From: Calditrichota bacterium
GTDB taxonomy: Bacteria; Zixibacteria; MSB-5A5; GN15; FEB-12
Length of the DNA: 15,049 bases
Reading direction: 5' to 3'
Assembly (NCBI GenBank): GCA_008501655.1
Contig: QQUK01000315.1
Coordinates: 1 to 15,049, forward strand
Shown here: positions 6,171-13,475 of the stretch, piece by piece
Layout of the letters: each line of letters starts with the position of its first letter
Numbering within the stretch: the stretch's first letter is position 1
Program-made: the position numbers and the translations under genes
The notes under the pieces: model-generated
Seen by the model: the letters and a program-made list of their open reading frames with translations, nothing else
Database searches by the model: none
Told to the model about the DNA's origin: nothing

Positions 6171-6199
6171 GGCAGAACCACTAAAGGATTCTGCCCTAC
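6171..6199 (-). repeat. REP-like hairpin 4 with GTAG foot
   Basis: GGCAGAA (6171-6177) pairs with TTCTGCC (6189-6195); inner CC/GG pairs extend the stem. On the minus strand GTAG (6196-6199) directly abuts the stem, in the same orientation as hairpin 1. On that strand TTTAT follows the hairpin, so it might also weakly terminate the dehydrogenase gene, whose stop is at 6207-6209. Confidence 0.55.
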
Positions 6200-6206
6200 A
6201 AAAAAA

Positions 6207-7349
6207 TTAACTCTCTTTAATAACCAGATTGATATTCCGTTTTTTCAGTTGCGGTAGAAAGATAGCCGGGTTGACTACAACCTCCTGCGGTTTGCACCCT
6301 TTCTGCTCAATCTTTCCAGCCGCTGCCATCCAGGCAATAATCGCTGCCGGGAATGCAGTTGTTCGCATCATGGCAGTTAACGACTCTTTGGATAGCTGTC
6401 GGTCAACGATTTCATAAACTACCGTTTTACTGCTCCCGTCTTTGTTTCCTTCAATCGTCAGACGGACTAAAACCATATCGAGGTCATTAAACGAGAGATT
6501 TCTATCCAGGACAGCTTTCAGGAGAGCTCTCGGTTCGACTAACTGACCGTTTACCGGAAGTTCCTGCCGGTTGGCAAGTCCGATTTCAAGCATCGGTTTG
6601 AATTTTTCACAATGTCCAGGGTAGCGGATTGTTTTATAGTCGAGAAAATTAATTTTTCCGTTATATGTTTCCGGTAAGGTCGATGTCCCACCTGAGGTAT
6701 AAAAAGCTTCGAGATCACCGATACCATCAAATTCAAGATGTTCGACAGCCGACATCGGGTTAACCGTCCGTTTCTGCCCGCCATCGAGAATAACACACGG
6801 CTCCCAGTATTCGTTTATCAGCCCTTCAGCTGAAAAAACCATCTGGTAATTGAGCGGAGGTCTTGGTGACTGAGGAAGTCCGCCGACCCGGATTTTGAGT
6901 GAGTCTACTTTATCAAATTTCGCATAACCGTCAGCAGCTAAGACCGAAACCATTCCCGGAGCAAGACCACAATCGGGAATGATAATAACACCGGCAGCTT
7001 CAGCTTCATCGTTCATTGCAAGCTGTTCATTGACAACATCGTTATTGCCGCCTAAATCGACTAAATGGCATTTAGCTTTGATGGCTGCTTTGGTTATCCC
7101 CGGATTATATTTATAAGTGACACAGGATACAGCTGAATCGTAATCTTTGAGAACTTCGTACACGGCCTCTTCATCGGAGGCATCCAGTTTACCAAAAACG
7201 GTATTTTCATCTCCAAACCGGATTTTCATCTCAGAGGCTAAATTTTCATCAATATCATATATGCCTGTCCCGGTAACTCCTTCAGCCTGGACAGCATCAT
7301 AAAGAGCAGCACGCCCCATAAGACCGGCACCAAGTATAGCAATTTTCAT
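6207..7349 (-). CDS. Saccharopine dehydrogenase / lysine 6-dehydrogenase-like oxidoreductase
   Basis: This 380-residue cytoplasmic NAD(P)-dependent enzyme has an N-terminal Rossmann fold with GAGLMG at 7-12 and the acidic end of strand 2 at YDID (31-34). The sequence VDLGGNND (97-104) and the motif DCGLAPGM (126-133) are typical of the saccharopine reductase/lysine 6-dehydrogenase group, followed by the substrate-binding alpha/beta domain (GGLPQSP, LNYQMVFS, TSGGTSTLPETY). Relatives act on lysine-derived substrates in lysine metabolism or related amino-acid pathways. The exact substrate cannot be read from sequence, and no other lysine-pathway gene is nearby. ATG 7349 is preceded by AAAGGA. 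It converges on prepilin 4 and diverges from the HisKA-only gene. Confidence 0.9.
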   Translation of the reverse strand: MKIAILGAGLMGRAALYDAVQAEGVTGTGIYDIDENLASEMKIRFGDENTVFGKLDASDEEAVYEVLKDYDSAVSCVTYKYNPGITKAAIKAKCHLVDLGGNNDVVNEQLAMNDEAEAAGVIIIPDCGLAPGMVSVLAADGYAKFDKVDSLKIRVGGLPQSPRPPLNYQMVFSAEGLINEYWEPCVILDGGQKRTVNPMSAVEHLEFDGIGDLEAFYTSGGTSTLPETYNGKINFLDYKTIRYPGHCEKFKPMLEIGLANRQELPVNGQLVEPRALLKAVLDRNLSFNDLDMVLVRLTIEGNKDGSSKTVVYEIVDRQLSKESLTAMMRTTAFPAAIIAWMAAAGKIEQKGCKPQEVVVNPAIFLPQLKKRNINLVIKES

Positions 7350-7441
7350 ATTTTCCTTTCTCTATGTTGACTTGTAAAATAGAGAAAAAAAGAGGCGATT
7401 TCCATTAAAAATTATGATTATTTTGATTATTCAGAAAAAAG

Positions 7442-7468
7442 ATTAATATCCGATATTAATTGTATAGT
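7442..7468 (+). promoter_or_regulatory. Perfect 9-bp dyad and -10 box before the HisKA-only gene
   Basis: ATTAATATC (7442-7450) and GATATTAAT (7452-7460) form a perfect 19-bp palindrome with a single central C. A TATAGT -10-like box (7463-7468) starts 2 nt after it; no good -35 is seen. The dyad would occupy the promoter spacer, the position expected of an operator or activator site. The start codon is 22 nt after the -10 box. Confidence 0.45.
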
Positions 7469-7490
7469 AAGAATCAACAAAGGAATAATA

Positions 7491-7817
7491 TTGTCAAATT
7501 TAGATTTAACAACCGAAGAAGCTCAGCTTGAATTTGAGATATATCAAAAACTCAAACCGTACATCGGACATTGTCTGACCTTAAACCATGATTTAAACAA
7601 CCCCCTCGCCGGGATTTTAGGCTACAGTGAATTTTTGCTTGAGGATGACGAACTCAACGAAGAGCAGAAAAAATTCATCAGCCAGATAATGAAATCGGCT
7701 GAACGGATGCAGAAACTGATTGAAAACATTTGTGAAGAGAAGATTTCTTTAAACGAAGATATCAACCTTGCTGATGTGGTTGCGTCTTATAAAAAAGTTG
7801 AAAAAGTCTTAGATTAG
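7491..7817 (+). CDS. Stand-alone HisKA phosphoacceptor protein (no ATPase domain)
   Basis: This 108-residue cytoplasmic protein starts with TTG at 7491, behind AAAGGA. Residues about 25-82 form a histidine-kinase dimerisation/phosphoacceptor domain: the H-box is LNHDLNNPLAGILGYSEFLL with H33 as the predicted phosphorylated residue, followed by the second helix (EQKKFISQIMKSAERMQKLIENI). Normal kinases have HDLNNPL-type H-boxes followed by an HATPase domain with N, G1 and G2 boxes. Here only about 26 acidic and lysine-rich residues follow before the stop, and the next DNA is a convergent gene overlapping by 9 bp, so no ATPase part could be restored by a nearby frameshift. It may be a phosphotransfer protein, a dimerising decoy or a kinase remnant. 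There is no receiver or partner kinase nearby. Confidence 0.8.
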   Translation: MSNLDLTTEEAQLEFEIYQKLKPYIGHCLTLNHDLNNPLAGILGYSEFLLEDDELNEEQKKFISQIMKSAERMQKLIENICEEKISLNEDINLADVVASYKKVEKVLD

Positions 7818-9977
7818 CTGATTCATCTTTCTCAATAGCCATTCGGCTGAGAGTGCCCCAATAAATATCAATAACAGCCAGAATTTATTCCAGAGTTTTA
7901 TCTCGGTAAAAACCGTTTCATCAATTTTAACAAGATTCAGATTTTCTATGAAATCAGAAAACTGATTAAAACGGTAATACTTGCCGTTTGTCAAAGCTGC
8001 TATCTGTTTCAATTCCTCCGGATTCCCTGATGTATCATATTCTTCGAGTGAAAATTTATTTACAATTATTGAACCGGTCGATTCTTTTAATTTTTGGGAA
8101 TCTTTGGAAAATGTCCCGGTATAGCTGTAGCGCCCCGGATTAATATTCTTAAATGATGCTTCGTATGTATCTTCAGAAACTAAAAGCAGGTCAGCCTGAT
8201 AAGAATCACCGGATTCATTTTCAATTTCAATAACACCGGAGACATCAGGTATCGGACGATAACCTAAGTCAAGAGCAACACCTTTAAAGAGGACGTTTTC
8301 CCCCCGGGAGAAAATATCTTTTTCAGGATATATTCGGATAGGTTCCAGATCATCATTGACCGTCAGCCAGCTGATAACGCCATCGAGATACCGTTTGTAA
8401 TAAATATCCGATTCACCAAAACCTAAATTAACAAAGCCAAGCTTCCAGAATGAATTCGATGCTGTTGCAAAAAGTTTCCCGGGACCATGCCTGAGGAATC
8501 CCAGAACGGGAAGTTTTTGGTTTGTAAGTCTTCCTCCGCTTGCGGTAGCTAATATCTGTGCATTCGGATTGGTAACATCCGCAATTACAATCGTCTCAAA
8601 CGGAGGCAGGTCTGCCCAGATAGTTCTGATTGAGGATTGGGACTCTGCGATTCTGAGAGCAGGATGGAAGATATTTTTTTCTACCGGTTCCAAATGGTGT
8701 TGCGTATAGGTGATTGCAGCCGGAGATGATGAATAAAACGGTAAAAGTTTTTTCATCTTATCGTTTATATTCGATTTGCTGAAAAGCTCCCCCATCAGAT
8801 ACCAGACAGAACCACCTTTTTCAGCCATAAACGAATTGAGTAAATCTTCATACCCACCAAGTTTATCTGTAGATAGATCATGGAGGATAACTAAATCAAA
8901 TGCATTGAGTTCCGCCTGACGGCCGGGAATGGAACCTTTCAAGTTTCCGCTATTATTGCCAAGTATTCTCAGGTCGATATCATACTTTTCCTCAGATAAC
9001 AGAAAACGTTTGATAAAACCGATTTCATAGTCAGGACTTTCTGAGAGGATAAGTACAGATAGTTTGCTTTTCAGGACCTTTACGGAAAACGATTCAGCAT
9101 TATTACTGATATTTTCCTCATCCCCAATCTGCGGAATTGATACTTTGAGTATTTTTTGACCGGGTGATGTCGGTGTATAATCAAGTTTTACCGTACTTAA
9201 TCCGTCGGATTGTCTGACCTGCAGGGTTGATTGAGCGACAACTTTTCCGGAGTCGATTAATTGTATCGGTACCGATTCGCTTGGTGCATTACTCCATTTC
9301 AGGTTCAAAGAGATTGTACTCTGTTCGCCGGCAAACATTACCGGGTTAAAATCAACTTTGTCGATTCCGAAATCAACATGTTCTGTTGACATTGAGATAT
9401 CTATCGTATAAACCGGTGTTGAGGAAATTTCAGCAACGGCATAACTTGTTTTTCCTGTATTGGAATTACCATCTGTAAACAGAATACGAAAATCAGGTTT
9501 TTCAGTAAGCTCTTTTGTTTCGATATTATCTAAAGCATTACCGACCGAAGTTGCTTCCCGATTTAACTCCTGTTTTTCATCAGAAATAGATTCAGCAAAA
9601 TAATAACTTTTAAGTTCGGAATTATCCTTTAAAAAAGCAAATGAATCGGATGACAGCAGTGAATCTCTGCGGGCTTTGCGGGTTCGTTCAGCTTCGACTT
9701 TATCCATAGAGTTTGACTCATCAAGAAGAATCGAGACTTTCGGCTGACGTTCAAAGCGTTGCGAATAGGAAACCAGAGGTTCAAAAAGAGAGGTAAAGAG
9801 TGCAACGATAGCTACAATTCTCAGAAATCCCAGAAGTATCCGCATCCATTTTGAAATCGGTGGATTGGTTTTCCGGTACAGATATACTGAAAAGAGAATC
9901 AGTAAAACCAGCACAAGCGAGTTTACCAAAACTGTTTTTGATAACAGATTTATAGAAATAGATTCAAGTCCGAACAT
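7809..9977 (-). CDS. BatA-like membrane protein with VWA and GATase-like domains
   Basis: This 722-residue protein has two N-terminal membrane helices (about 15-34 and 47-66), then a von Willebrand A domain (about 79-195) whose metal site reads DESNS at 86-90 with FTDG at 167-170. A beta-sandwich-like region (about 203-300) follows, then a class I glutamine-amidotransferase-like fold (about 305-545; SVLILSESPDYEIGF, DLVILHDLS, GGSVWYLMGE) without an evident catalytic Cys. A second beta region (about 575-660) precedes a C-terminal helix (about 699-715). The layout matches large VWA membrane proteins found beside MoxR/BatA-type genes in FCB and related bacteria. Most of the protein is probably periplasmic. 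No MoxR ATPase or DUF58 gene is adjacent. The stop overlaps the convergent HisKA-only gene by 9 bp. No strong ribosome binding site precedes ATG 9977. Confidence 0.8.
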   Translation of the reverse strand: MFGLESISINLLSKTVLVNSLVLVLLILFSVYLYRKTNPPISKWMRILLGFLRIVAIVALFTSLFEPLVSYSQRFERQPKVSILLDESNSMDKVEAERTRKARRDSLLSSDSFAFLKDNSELKSYYFAESISDEKQELNREATSVGNALDNIETKELTEKPDFRILFTDGNSNTGKTSYAVAEISSTPVYTIDISMSTEHVDFGIDKVDFNPVMFAGEQSTISLNLKWSNAPSESVPIQLIDSGKVVAQSTLQVRQSDGLSTVKLDYTPTSPGQKILKVSIPQIGDEENISNNAESFSVKVLKSKLSVLILSESPDYEIGFIKRFLLSEEKYDIDLRILGNNSGNLKGSIPGRQAELNAFDLVILHDLSTDKLGGYEDLLNSFMAEKGGSVWYLMGELFSKSNINDKMKKLLPFYSSSPAAITYTQHHLEPVEKNIFHPALRIAESQSSIRTIWADLPPFETIVIADVTNPNAQILATASGGRLTNQKLPVLGFLRHGPGKLFATASNSFWKLGFVNLGFGESDIYYKRYLDGVISWLTVNDDLEPIRIYPEKDIFSRGENVLFKGVALDLGYRPIPDVSGVIEIENESGDSYQADLLLVSEDTYEASFKNINPGRYSYTGTFSKDSQKLKESTGSIIVNKFSLEEYDTSGNPEELKQIAALTNGKYYRFNQFSDFIENLNLVKIDETVFTEIKLWNKFWLLLIFIGALSAEWLLRKMNQLI

Positions 9978-10031
9978 AATAACAGTTATACTATAGATAA
10001 GTGAAAAAGTTGTAAAGAGTTAAATAAATAA

Positions 10032-11012
10032 TTATGAGGCTCTTGCGGTAGTGAATTTGACCATATCCTCAAGCCGTTCATAGTAAACGGAATGATTATA
10101 GGCTGATAACTCGTCTAATCCCTGCTGGGCAAGTGATGATGCTCGTTTATAAGCATAATCAATCCCACCGGTCTCTTTGACAAAATCATATACCCGGTTA
10201 AACGACTTATCATCTTTTGCTTTGATAGCTTTGACGATCTCTTTCCGGCTGTCTTTATTTGATTTGTTAAGTCCATATATAAGCGGTAAAGTCATCTGCC
10301 CGGTCATAACATCAATTCCCGGTTCTTTACCGGTAACCTCAGCATCACCGACAAAATCCAATAAGTCGTCTGCTATCTGAAAAGCAATCCCGATTTTTTC
10401 ACCAAAATTAGCAAAGTTTTCCCGTTCCTTTTTATCTTTCCGGGAGAGAATCGGACCGGTTTCACAGGATACTGAAAAAAGTGAGGCTGTTTTATCTGCT
10501 ATGATGCTGATATATTCATCTTCAGAAAGATCATAGTTTGCAGTCTCTTCTATCTGGCGAAGCTCACCAATAGCAACCCGTTCGGTTGCACGGGAAATCG
10601 AGCGCATCAGTTCGATTGAGTTTGCTTCGACCATGATTTTGAACGCTTTGGCAAAAAGATAATCACCCATAAGGACTGAGATAAGATTTGTCCATTGAGC
10701 GTTGACTGTTTCCTGACCTCTGCGCATATCGGATTCATCGACGACATCATCATGGAGCAAAGTTGCGGTATGTATAAGTTCAATAGAAAGGGAAGCATCA
10801 ACTGAAAATTCTGTAAAATTATCACCAGCCCGGGATGAGAGAAAGAGAAAAACCGGACGTATCCGTTTCCCCCGTGAACGCAGAAGATGTTTTGCGATTG
10901 AAGAGATAAGGGGTGAATCTCCCTGCAGGTGGTCATGCAGCTTCTGATTAAATAAATCAAGGTCCTGTTGTATTGGTTGTGTATATTCAACCATTTTATT
11001 TAAATCAAGCAT
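10032..11012 (-). CDS. Long-chain trans-polyprenyl diphosphate synthase
   Basis: This 326-residue enzyme condenses isopentenyl diphosphate onto an allylic diphosphate, probably to make the side chain of menaquinone or another quinone. Key motifs are GKRIRP (48-53), the first Asp-rich motif HDDVVD (87-92) with DMRRG behind it, GDYLFAKAF (116-124), DKTASLF (173-179) and the second Asp-rich motif DDLLD (215-219), then GKEPGIDVMTGQMTLPL. The residue five positions before the first Asp is alanine (A83), which leaves room for long chains, unlike geranylgeranyl or farnesyl synthases with aromatic residues there. ATG 11012 is chosen because GAGAGGAAAG lies just upstream; M7 is an alternative. It lies 85 nt after the hydrolase gene and 54 nt before the VWA gene. 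Confidence 0.93.
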   Translation of the reverse strand: MLDLNKMVEYTQPIQQDLDLFNQKLHDHLQGDSPLISSIAKHLLRSRGKRIRPVFLFLSSRAGDNFTEFSVDASLSIELIHTATLLHDDVVDESDMRRGQETVNAQWTNLISVLMGDYLFAKAFKIMVEANSIELMRSISRATERVAIGELRQIEETANYDLSEDEYISIIADKTASLFSVSCETGPILSRKDKKERENFANFGEKIGIAFQIADDLLDFVGDAEVTGKEPGIDVMTGQMTLPLIYGLNKSNKDSRKEIVKAIKAKDDKSFNRVYDFVKETGGIDYAYKRASSLAQQGLDELSAYNHSVYYERLEDMVKFTTARAS

Positions 11013-11097
11013 GTCAAATCTTTCCTCTCATATAGAGGCTGAAAATAAATCAGTGAGAGGCAAATGTCAAGAAACTCTCTCAAAGATACAAAAATGG

Positions 11098-11922
11098 CTA
11101 ATGAGATTCAAAAAGGGATACCAGAGCTATTTTATATGCTTCATTTTCGAAATATTCCCTGGAATTGTGGGGGCCGGACAGTTTGACGAAATCTTTTGGC
11201 TCTGGAGCCTGTTCGTACAATTTTTCCCCCATCCAGTACGGAATCAGGTCATCATCGGGTGAATGGGTTACGAGTATTGGACATTGCAGGGTTTTAATTT
11301 TTGTAAATGAGTCAAATTTGTAACGGATGAGCTGCTTTATTGGAAATATCGGGAAAAGCTTCTTCCCCATCTCCGCAACAGTTGTGAAGGAAGATTCGAC
11401 AATCAGTCCGCCGCACTTTACCCGTGAGGCAAGTTCCACACCAACAGCACCGCCGAGGGAACGACCGAAAATGATAATTTCTTCAGGTTTATATTGTTTT
11501 GATTGAACAAGCCAGTTATAAGCAGTTTGGGCATCCTCATATACCCCTTCTTCAGTCGGTGAACCGGTTGAATGTCCATAACCGCGATAATCAAACAGAA
11601 ATATAGGCACTCCGAGTTTTGACAGATATTCGGCTGTTTCCAATCGATGGGAAATATTACCCGCATTTCCATGGCAGAAAAGGATAACTTTATCTGATTT
11701 TTTTTCCTTAGGAGATATAAACCAGCCATGGATTATTACCGAATCGGATATTTTGAGTTCTATTGTTTCAAACTCAAGTTCCAGTTGGTCGGGTGTTAGA
11801 GCAAAATTTTCAGTAGGATAAAAAACAAGTTTATCCTGATTGAAATATATATAGAGCATGATAACAAGATAGAGAGCAACGATAATAACTGGAATCCATA
11901 AGAGCATTTTTAAGACTTTCAT
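11098..11922 (-). CDS. Membrane-anchored alpha/beta hydrolase (ABHD13/Bem46-like)
   Basis: This 274-residue serine hydrolase has an N-terminal hydrophobic helix (about 6-26) followed by the family-typical FNQDKLVFYPTENF. The oxyanion region is HGNAGN (84-89), the nucleophile is S155 in GRSLGG, the acid is probably D224 in HSPDDDLIP (220-228) and the base is H252 in GPHNS. This domain order matches the ABHD13/Bem46/YfhR-type group, anchored to the membrane. The substrate is unknown; esterase or thioesterase activity is the usual guess. It begins 11 nt after the guaA stop, so it is likely co-transcribed with nadB and guaA, though no functional link is evident. The ribosome binding site is weak. 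Confidence 0.9.
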   Translation of the reverse strand: MKVLKMLLWIPVIIVALYLVIMLYIYFNQDKLVFYPTENFALTPDQLELEFETIELKISDSVIIHGWFISPKEKKSDKVILFCHGNAGNISHRLETAEYLSKLGVPIFLFDYRGYGHSTGSPTEEGVYEDAQTAYNWLVQSKQYKPEEIIIFGRSLGGAVGVELASRVKCGGLIVESSFTTVAEMGKKLFPIFPIKQLIRYKFDSFTKIKTLQCPILVTHSPDDDLIPYWMGEKLYEQAPEPKDFVKLSGPHNSREYFENEAYKIALVSLFESH

Positions 11923-11933
11923 TTAGCTACAAT

Positions 11934-13475
11934 TTATTCCCATTCGATTGTAGCCGGGGGTTTGGATGATATATCATATGTCACCCGGTTGACACCTTTG
12001 ACATTTCGGATAATCCGGTTGGAAACATGGGCTAAAATATCATTATCGATTCTTGCCCAATCAGCTGTCATTCCATCAACCGATGTCACCGCTCTTAAAG
12101 CGACAACATTTTCATACGTCCGTTCATCCCCCATAACACCTACAGCACTGATAGGCAGCAAAACAGCAAATGCCTGCCAGATATCATCATAGATTTTAAA
12201 ATTATGGAGCTCTTCGATAAAGATAGCGTCAACCTCCCGAAGCAGGTCACAACGTTCTTTAGTAATATCTCCGAGCACCCGTACAGCAAGTCCCGGTCCG
12301 GGAAACGGATGGCGTCCGATGAATTTTTCCGGCAGTCCAAGATTTCGTCCAAGTTCCCGGACTTCATCTTTAAACAGTTCCCGGAGCGGTTCAACAAGTT
12401 TCAGCTTCATCCGGTCTTTAAGCCCGCCGACATTATGATGTGATTTAATGGTTGCTGATGGACCTTTAAATGAGACTGATTCGATTACATCAGGGTACAA
12501 AGTTCCCTGCGCCAGAAAATCTATATCACCGATTTTTTCAGCCTGCTCTTCGAATATATCTATAAATGTTGTGCCGATAATCTTTCTTTTTTTCTCAGGG
12601 TCTGATACACCGGCAAGTCTTGTAAGAAAAAGATCGGATGCATCGACCGGATGCAAATTTATACCAAGACCTCCCAGAAGTTCAATAACCGATTCAAATT
12701 CATTTTTCCTCAAAAGACCGTTGTTTACGAATACAGCATAGAGATTATTTTCGATCGCTTTTGAGAGAAGTACCGCTGCTACTGTTGAATCAACACCACC
12801 GGAGATACCAAGGATGACTTTGTTATCGCCAACCTGATTCTGAATCTCCTTTATTGTACTTTCAATAAATGATTCGGTTGTCCAGTCACCTTTCAATTGG
12901 CAAATATCAAATAAGAAATTTGAGATTATTTTTTTACCTTCATCAGAGTGATGCACTTCCGGATGAAATTGTAGTCCGTACAAATGTCTTTTCGGATCGG
13001 CAATCGCAGCAACATCAAGTGAATCTGTAGAACCGACTACTTCAAATCCGTTCGGCAGAGCAACAATTGAGTCACCGTGTGACATCCAGACCTGTGACTG
13101 CTGCGGAATACCTGAAAAAATCTCAATGGTATCGGAAGCATTGAATTTAGCCCTGCCGTATTCGCGAGTTTCAGAACGTTCAAGCGTACCGCCATAGATA
13201 TCAGCGATCAGCTGCATTCCATAGCAGATGCCAAGGATTGGTTTTTCTGTATCAAAAAATGAATCGTCAAGACGGGGTGCATCGTCATCTTTAATAGATG
13301 AAGGTCCTCCGGAGAGAACATACCCTTTGACATTTTTATCTTTATATTCGGATAAATCAGCGTTAAACGGAACAATTTCGCAATAGATTTGATGTTCACG
13401 GATTCTTCGGGCAATCAGCTGTGTGTATTGAGAGCCGAAATCCAGAATTAAGATCATTTCATGATGAACTGACAT
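11934..13475 (-). CDS. guaA: GMP synthase (glutamine-hydrolysing)
   Basis: This 513-residue enzyme converts XMP, glutamine and ATP to GMP in purine synthesis. The N-terminal class I glutamine amidotransferase has C84 in GICYGM, and H171 and E173 in HPEVHHSDEG. The ATP pyrophosphatase domain starts with the P-loop SGGVDS at 225-230. The C-terminal dimerisation domain ends in the conserved YDISSKPPATIEWE. Length and all motifs are complete. ATG 13475 lies behind AAGGAG inside the nadB tail, giving a 17-bp overlap with nadB. A second ATG (M7, at 13455-13457) lies just after the nadB stop and would also give a normal N-terminus (MILILDFGSQYTQL). The first is preferred for its ribosome binding site. 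Confidence 0.98.
   Translation of the reverse strand: MSVHHEMILILDFGSQYTQLIARRIREHQIYCEIVPFNADLSEYKDKNVKGYVLSGGPSSIKDDDAPRLDDSFFDTEKPILGICYGMQLIADIYGGTLERSETREYGRAKFNASDTIEIFSGIPQQSQVWMSHGDSIVALPNGFEVVGSTDSLDVAAIADPKRHLYGLQFHPEVHHSDEGKKIISNFLFDICQLKGDWTTESFIESTIKEIQNQVGDNKVILGISGGVDSTVAAVLLSKAIENNLYAVFVNNGLLRKNEFESVIELLGGLGINLHPVDASDLFLTRLAGVSDPEKKRKIIGTTFIDIFEEQAEKIGDIDFLAQGTLYPDVIESVSFKGPSATIKSHHNVGGLKDRMKLKLVEPLRELFKDEVRELGRNLGLPEKFIGRHPFPGPGLAVRVLGDITKERCDLLREVDAIFIEELHNFKIYDDIWQAFAVLLPISAVGVMGDERTYENVVALRAVTSVDGMTADWARIDNDILAHVSNRIIRNVKGVNRVTYDISSKPPATIEWE

Noticed and set aside
6049..6199. CRISPR-like array
   Set aside because: The hairpin stems differ from one another, and there are no identical direct repeats with regular spacers.
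7818..9977. A missing HATPase domain of the HisKA-only protein restored by frameshift
   Set aside because: The DNA downstream is coding on the opposite strand for the VWA protein, and no N-, G1- or G2-box sequence was seen on the plus strand.
11011..11262. Plus-strand frame between the polyprenyl synthase and hydrolase genes
   Set aside because: It mostly runs antisense to the hydrolase 3' end, has no good ribosome binding site and no recognisable protein features.
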